NCBI RefSeq assembly: GCF_015207265.1
Contig: NZ_JADEXE010000007.1
Coordinates: forward strand, 1 to 59,881
Direction of reading: 5' to 3'
Source: Nodosilinea sp. LEGE 07298
GTDB lineage: Bacteria; Cyanobacteriota; Cyanobacteriia; Phormidesmidales; Phormidesmidaceae
Length of the DNA: 59,881 bases
Every line of letters starts with the position of its first letter. Position 1 is the stretch's first letter. Shown one piece after another: positions 56,612-59,881 of this stretch. The notes under the pieces were generated by a model. The model made no database searches, had not been told where the DNA came from, and saw only the letters and a program-made list of their open reading frames with translations. The position numbers were made by a program, and so were the translations under genes.

Positions 56612-57464
56612 AATCAACGATGCCGTAGGTTATGCTGTAGCACCAGCCCAGCGCACCATAAGCTTTGGACTGATGCATCATTGCGCGGCGTGATGCGTGT
56701 TTTTTCAGGTGAGCAGAGCGTTAGGCATTTTGCTGTTAGGAAGCCTTTTGGTGCGGGGACTTGCTTCAGCAGGTGTCCTAATCAACTGGACATCTGCAAC
56801 ACGTATGAATTGCGAGACGGCGATGGCGCTGAAAATTGGGGGCATGATGCTCAAAGAGCGAAACAAAAACTATAAATAATCAGTATTTGACAATCCAGAA
56901 AGATTCAATCTCTTCGTAAAAACTTGATTTAATATTCATTAAACACGCTTTTCGCAAATCCGGGAAGTTTCTAAAATTGTTAACATAAAGATAAAGTGCT
57001 TTGGACTTTTTGATCCTTTTTTGGATATATTTTCTATTAAAACTAAGTGGATTTTATGATCTATTTTATACCTATATATCTCTCAGCATAATTACGTAAA
57101 ATAATCTGTTTCTGAAAATATAGCTAGCAAAACTTAAGTGCAATTAGCATGGGTTAACTTGGTCAGACCCACTAAATTAGTAAGCATGAAGAGAGGAGAA
57201 AAAACCTGATTGTAAGCAAGCGGTTCACCCATCTGCTACTCGAAGAGCGAAACGACTAGCACTTTCGCTACGGCCTCAATCGGCCATCTCACTACTTCAG
57301 TGCAAGCTACCGAAATTCTGGTTAGGGAAGAGGTTATTCCTTCAGTTACAAAGGGGAATGTATTTCTAAACCTAACCCAGACTGCAAGCCGCAGGGGGCG
57401 TTACATAATACCCTGCGAACAAACTCACTTCAGGCAAAACATTGCCACTTCAGGAGACCCCATC
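56612..57464. other. Long AT-rich leader/promoter region upstream of the fibre-subunit genes
   Basis: About 850 bp with no convincing gene; two overlapping ~60-codon frames near 56690 look accidental. 56880-57200 is strikingly AT-rich relative to the window. A purine-rich AGAGAGGAGAAAAAA occurs near 57190 without a following good gene. The region probably contains the promoter and a long 5' untranslated leader. No known riboswitch was recognised. Confidence 0.45.
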
Positions 57465-57965
57465 ATGTTTGCTAAAACCTTCCGCAATACCCTAATCGCA
57501 TCCACTCTAGTTGTAGCTGGAGCCGCGCTGGCTACTCCCGCGAAGGCAGATCCTGTTAACCTCGGCGGCACAGTCGCCGATACTAGCGCCGTTACCTCCA
57601 CCGCCACCGCTGCGGCTAGTACCCTCAACCTCTATGGAGCGGGTACAGCGCAAACTAATGTGGTAGTCAAAGTAGCCGATATGGCTCTGATCACCAACAA
57701 CACCACTGGTGTTACCCTGACGGCCACTGGTGATGCTGGTTTAACCAATGGCACATCTACCTTGCCCTATCAGGTGCTAATTGTGGCCGATGCGGCAGCG
57801 GCACCTGCCGACACTGCTTTTTCAAGTACTATTGACAGCAAATCTGTCACAGATTTTAGTGCTGGTGCTGCAGCCCGTGATCTCTACATTGAGTACGATG
57901 CCCCGGCTCTGCTAGATCCAGGTGCTTACACCGGCGTCATTACAGTCTCTGTTGCTGCCCTCTAA
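57465..57965 (+). CDS. Secreted fibre-subunit-like protein (chaperone-usher locus)
   Basis: 166 residues from ATG 57465, which has AGGAG at 57452-57456; the longer frame upstream has no such site. Signal peptide NTLIASTLVVAGAALATPAKA. The mature part is a beta-rich single domain with Ala/Thr/Val strands and the ending LLDPGAYTGVITVSV, the style of the last strand in spore-coat-U/Csu-type pilins. A close-type paralogue lies downstream, with a PapD-like chaperone after it. No cysteines are present, unlike many classical pilins. Confidence 0.65.
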   Translation: MFAKTFRNTLIASTLVVAGAALATPAKADPVNLGGTVADTSAVTSTATAAASTLNLYGAGTAQTNVVVKVADMALITNNTTGVTLTATGDAGLTNGTSTLPYQVLIVADAAAAPADTAFSSTIDSKSVTDFSAGAAARDLYIEYDAPALLDPGAYTGVITVSVAAL

Positions 57966-58020
57966 GCTACTTAAGCAACTGCTCTGGTAAAACTCCTAGT
58001 TGACGGTTGAGTGTACATTT

Positions 58021-58075
58021 AAGGGTCTCTTGCAGCGAGCTGTTTTACCCTCGGCTGAAGGAGACCCTTTTCTCT
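58021..58075 (+). terminator. Rho-independent-type terminator after the first subunit gene
   Basis: Arms AAGGGTCTC (58021-58029) and GAGACCCTT (58061-58069), with ~31-nt apical region, followed by TTTCTCTC. Lies 56 bp after the first subunit stop codon, so this gene may be expressed separately, and perhaps more strongly, than the downstream subunit and chaperone genes. Confidence 0.6.
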
Positions 58076-58217
58076 CTAAAAATACTCCACGAAAGCGAAT
58101 TTCTAGGCTTAGGGGCTCGGTTCAACTCATCAGATTAGTTTTATCTGTGCCCCGATAAAATTTTTTTCTTAAAGACATGTTTGACACGATAAAACTGTTT
58201 ATTCATGACCTCTAGTT

Positions 58218-58673
58218 ATGCGCTACTTACTGCCGCTGTTAGGGCTCTGTCTGGGGACTGTAGTCAGCATTGCTCAGCCTGCGATCGGGCTGCCTTCTCT
58301 TTCCACCAGCACTACTGCCATCAGCACATCCCTAGACCTTGATGGCGAAGGCAGTGCCTCTATGCACATTGTCAAGATAGCAGATATTTCAATCTCTACC
58401 GACTACAGCAGTGGCCTCACCCTGATGCTGACGTCAGGCAGCCTTACTAAGGTGGATGGTAGTGACATTTTGTTTAAGATTACTACAGTCGCTAACGATG
58501 AAAGCGCACCCTCCAGCAGCGCTTTCGACGTGCCTTCTGGTGATACTTATACCTATTCCACCCAGGCGGCTGGCTCTGAGAACCGTGATGTCTATATTCT
58601 CTACACCCCCAGTGCGCTACAAGACCCTGGCAGCTATGGCGCGACCATCAATATCTCTGTCTTTGACAACTAG
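58218..58673 (+). CDS. Second secreted fibre-subunit-like protein
   Basis: 151 residues: signal peptide (LLPLLGLCLGTVVSIAQPAIG) and one beta-rich domain with the same layout as the upstream gene: HIVKIADISISTDYSSGLTL against VVKVADMALITNNTTGVTL, and ENRDVYILYTPSALQDPGSYGATINISV against ARDLYIEYDAPALLDPGAYTGVITVSV. The two are diverged paralogues, possibly major and minor subunits. Start at ATG 58218; the ribosome binding site is weak. The chaperone gene follows after 171 bp. Confidence 0.65.
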   Translation: MRYLLPLLGLCLGTVVSIAQPAIGLPSLSTSTTAISTSLDLDGEGSASMHIVKIADISISTDYSSGLTLMLTSGSLTKVDGSDILFKITTVANDESAPSSSAFDVPSGDTYTYSTQAAGSENRDVYILYTPSALQDPGSYGATINISVFDN

Positions 58674-58844
58674 CTTTTAGCTATCAGAAAGAAATTCTTA
58701 ATTCTTAACTTCAAATAAACCTCCATCCAAGTTCAGAATTGGAGTTCTGTCTGTGGGAAAACTACAGATATCGAGATGGACTTGCTATGGCTAATTAAGC
58801 TTTAATCTCTGACCCGTTTTTAATCTCCTCAACCGGTATTTGGC

Positions 58845-59600
58845 ATGAAACGCCCCTTAAAACTGCTGCTGACTGTTCTTTTTTTGGTTTTAGTGCGGGT
58901 CAACCCAGCTATGGCCTTTCAGTTTAGGCCGATGTCTCAGGTGTTTGCCCCGTCGGGTGCTGACGCTACCCGCTCCTACGAAGTTGTTAACGATGAAGAC
59001 GATCGCATTGCCGTAGAGGTTAGCGTGGTTGAACGCCACATGAATTTAGACGGCACAGAAACCTATCAACCGGCTGAAGATGACTTTCTAATTTATCCGG
59101 CTCAAATTATTTTGGAGCCCGGTGCTACTCAGGTGGTGCGGGTAAGCTGGCTGGGCGATCCTGAGCCAGCGCAAGAGCTGGCGTTTCGGCTGGTGGCCGA
59201 GCAACTGCCCATCAGCCTGGTTGACCCCAGCCAACCCGCTCCAGAGCGACCCGTGGGGCAAGTGCAGATTCTGTTGCGCTACATGGGGTCTCTGTTTGTG
59301 CGCCCTGCGGGAGTACAGGCCGATGTTCACATTGAGTCGGTAATGCCCCAGAACAATGCCCAGGGAGCTACCGATTTGGCCGTTACCTTTGCCAATACGG
59401 GCAGTGCTAGCGCCAGTCTGCGAGACTTGAGCCTCAGCCTTACTGCCCAGGGGCAGTCGGTCACGCTCTCCTCAGACCAGATCAAAGACATTACTGGAAC
59501 CACGGTGTTGCCAGGGCAAAGCCGCCGCTACCTTTTGCCCTGGCCAGCAAACTTGCCCCAGGGATCGGTTACTGCCGCCTTTGATTATCGCCACAATTAG
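58845..59600 (+). CDS. PapD-like periplasmic fimbrial chaperone
   Basis: 251 residues with a signal peptide (LLLTVLFLVLVRVNPAMA). Two immunoglobulin-like domains: the N-terminal one has FQFRPMSQVFAPSGADATRSYEVVNDEDDRIAVEVSV and the strand LIYPAQIILEPGATQVVRVSWLGD, matching the G1-strand and the P-x-x-L-pattern of chaperones that donate a strand to pilin subunits; the C-terminal one ends with LPWPANLPQGSVTAAFDYRH. It would fold and deliver the two upstream subunits to an outer-membrane usher. The gene order subunit, subunit, chaperone fits archaic chaperone-usher systems. Confidence 0.8.
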   Translation: MKRPLKLLLTVLFLVLVRVNPAMAFQFRPMSQVFAPSGADATRSYEVVNDEDDRIAVEVSVVERHMNLDGTETYQPAEDDFLIYPAQIILEPGATQVVRVSWLGDPEPAQELAFRLVAEQLPISLVDPSQPAPERPVGQVQILLRYMGSLFVRPAGVQADVHIESVMPQNNAQGATDLAVTFANTGSASASLRDLSLSLTAQGQSVTLSSDQIKDITGTTVLPGQSRRYLLPWPANLPQGSVTAAFDYRHN

Positions 59601-59605
59601 CCACT

Positions 59606-59881
59606 ATGCTGGCTACCTTGGGCCAGATGGGCGAGCCCGCAACCCAACCTACCCCGCCCCCAGATACTCTTCCACCAGTTGCCGCCGATGTGCAAAGGGT
59701 GGCCGCTGCCCCCGCGCCCCAGCCCGCTGGACCGTCTGAGCCAGGGATAGCGGAACAATGGCCAGTTTTCTCTGCGAAACCGTCGCCTGTGCCACTGTTC
59801 TCGCCAAAGGGGATGACGACGGTGCCGACGGTGATCGCTGAATCTGTTGCGACTCCGGCAGAGCCAGCATTGCCGCTAACC
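59606..59881 (+). CDS. 5' part of the next gene (possible usher), truncated by the window end
   Basis: 92 codons open from ATG 59606, five bases after the chaperone stop, to the window edge. The visible part is Pro/Ala-rich (QPTPPPDTLPPVAA, APAPQPAGPSEP) with no signal peptide at the first Met. In chaperone-usher operons the usher normally follows the chaperone; the Pro-rich N-terminal extension is not typical, so this is positional inference only. Confidence 0.45.
   Translation, partial: MLATLGQMGEPATQPTPPPDTLPPVAADVQRVAAAPAPQPAGPSEPGIAEQWPVFSAKPSPVPLFSPKGMTTVPTVIAESVATPAEPALPLT

Noticed and set aside
56681-56879. Two overlapping 60-64-codon frames
   Set aside because: Mutually overlapping, no credible ribosome binding site and no recognisable sequence; probably accidental.
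57180-57300. Possible riboswitch upstream of the fibre-subunit gene
   Set aside because: Checked by eye for c-di-GMP, cobalamin and glutamine-type motifs; none of their conserved cores was recognised.

Overview
The window looks like DNA from a filamentous, non-heterocystous cyanobacterium of the Leptolyngbya/Nodosilinea/Phormidium type. Evidence: many HIP1 octamers (GCGATCGC) inside genes, MHYT, GAF and PAS multidomain kinases, cyanobacterial IS families, and about 55-60% GC in the core genes. The genus is inference; no rRNA or tRNA is visible. The left half reads as a conjugative element (plasmid or ICE), the right half as ordinary chromosome.

Layout. (1) 147-14456: a co-directional type IV secretion operon in near-canonical order: VirB2-like pilin candidate, VirB3-like, VirB4 ATPase, a secreted glycine-rich repeat protein in the VirB5 slot, VirB6, VirB8-like, VirB10, TraK/VirB9-like, a protein with an unrecognised module, VirD4 and two small unknowns. 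No VirB11 and no relaxase are seen. (2) 14645-20762: an insertion of lower-GC metabolic genes (alpha/beta hydrolase, AraC regulator, two Tat-signal SDRs, aldo/keto reductase, NmrA-like). Its boundaries are attC-like sites whose core boxes pair with the start of the cassette they terminate, so I read it as three integron gene cassettes without a visible integrase. (3) 20954-35260: the element resumes with a GH19 plus cysteine-peptidase wall hydrolase that shares its N-terminal ~370 residues with the T4SS protein at 9872. Small exported proteins follow, then a 2852-residue methyltransferase/Strawberry-notch helicase (a polyvalent, DarB-like protein) and a primase-polymerase-like protein. The inter-domain linker of the giant protein lies antiphase over a complete, well-formed 180-codon gene with its own ribosome binding site. 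This is the most surprising feature of the window.

(4) 35422-41294: an IS graveyard (DDE fragment, an IS982-type copy with two amber codons, IS701, IS1 and IS630 remnants) surrounding one GAF-EAL-GAF gene. (5) 41567-55398: signalling genes: a MHYT hybrid kinase and REC-GGDEF pair, a NarL-type kinase/regulator pair, a GAF kinase-REC and a GAF-GGDEF-EAL protein. (6) An intact IS5-family element, then a chaperone-usher-like locus (two secreted paralogous subunits, a PapD-like chaperone and the start of a further gene) running off the right edge.

How it may work together: VirB/D4 proteins build the channel, the GH19/peptidase protein opens peptidoglycan, and the giant helicase-methyltransferase and primase would protect and prime incoming DNA. 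The cassettes are cargo. On the chromosome side, several enzymes of c-di-GMP turnover sit next to a surface-fibre locus, consistent with control of attachment, though no direct link is visible.
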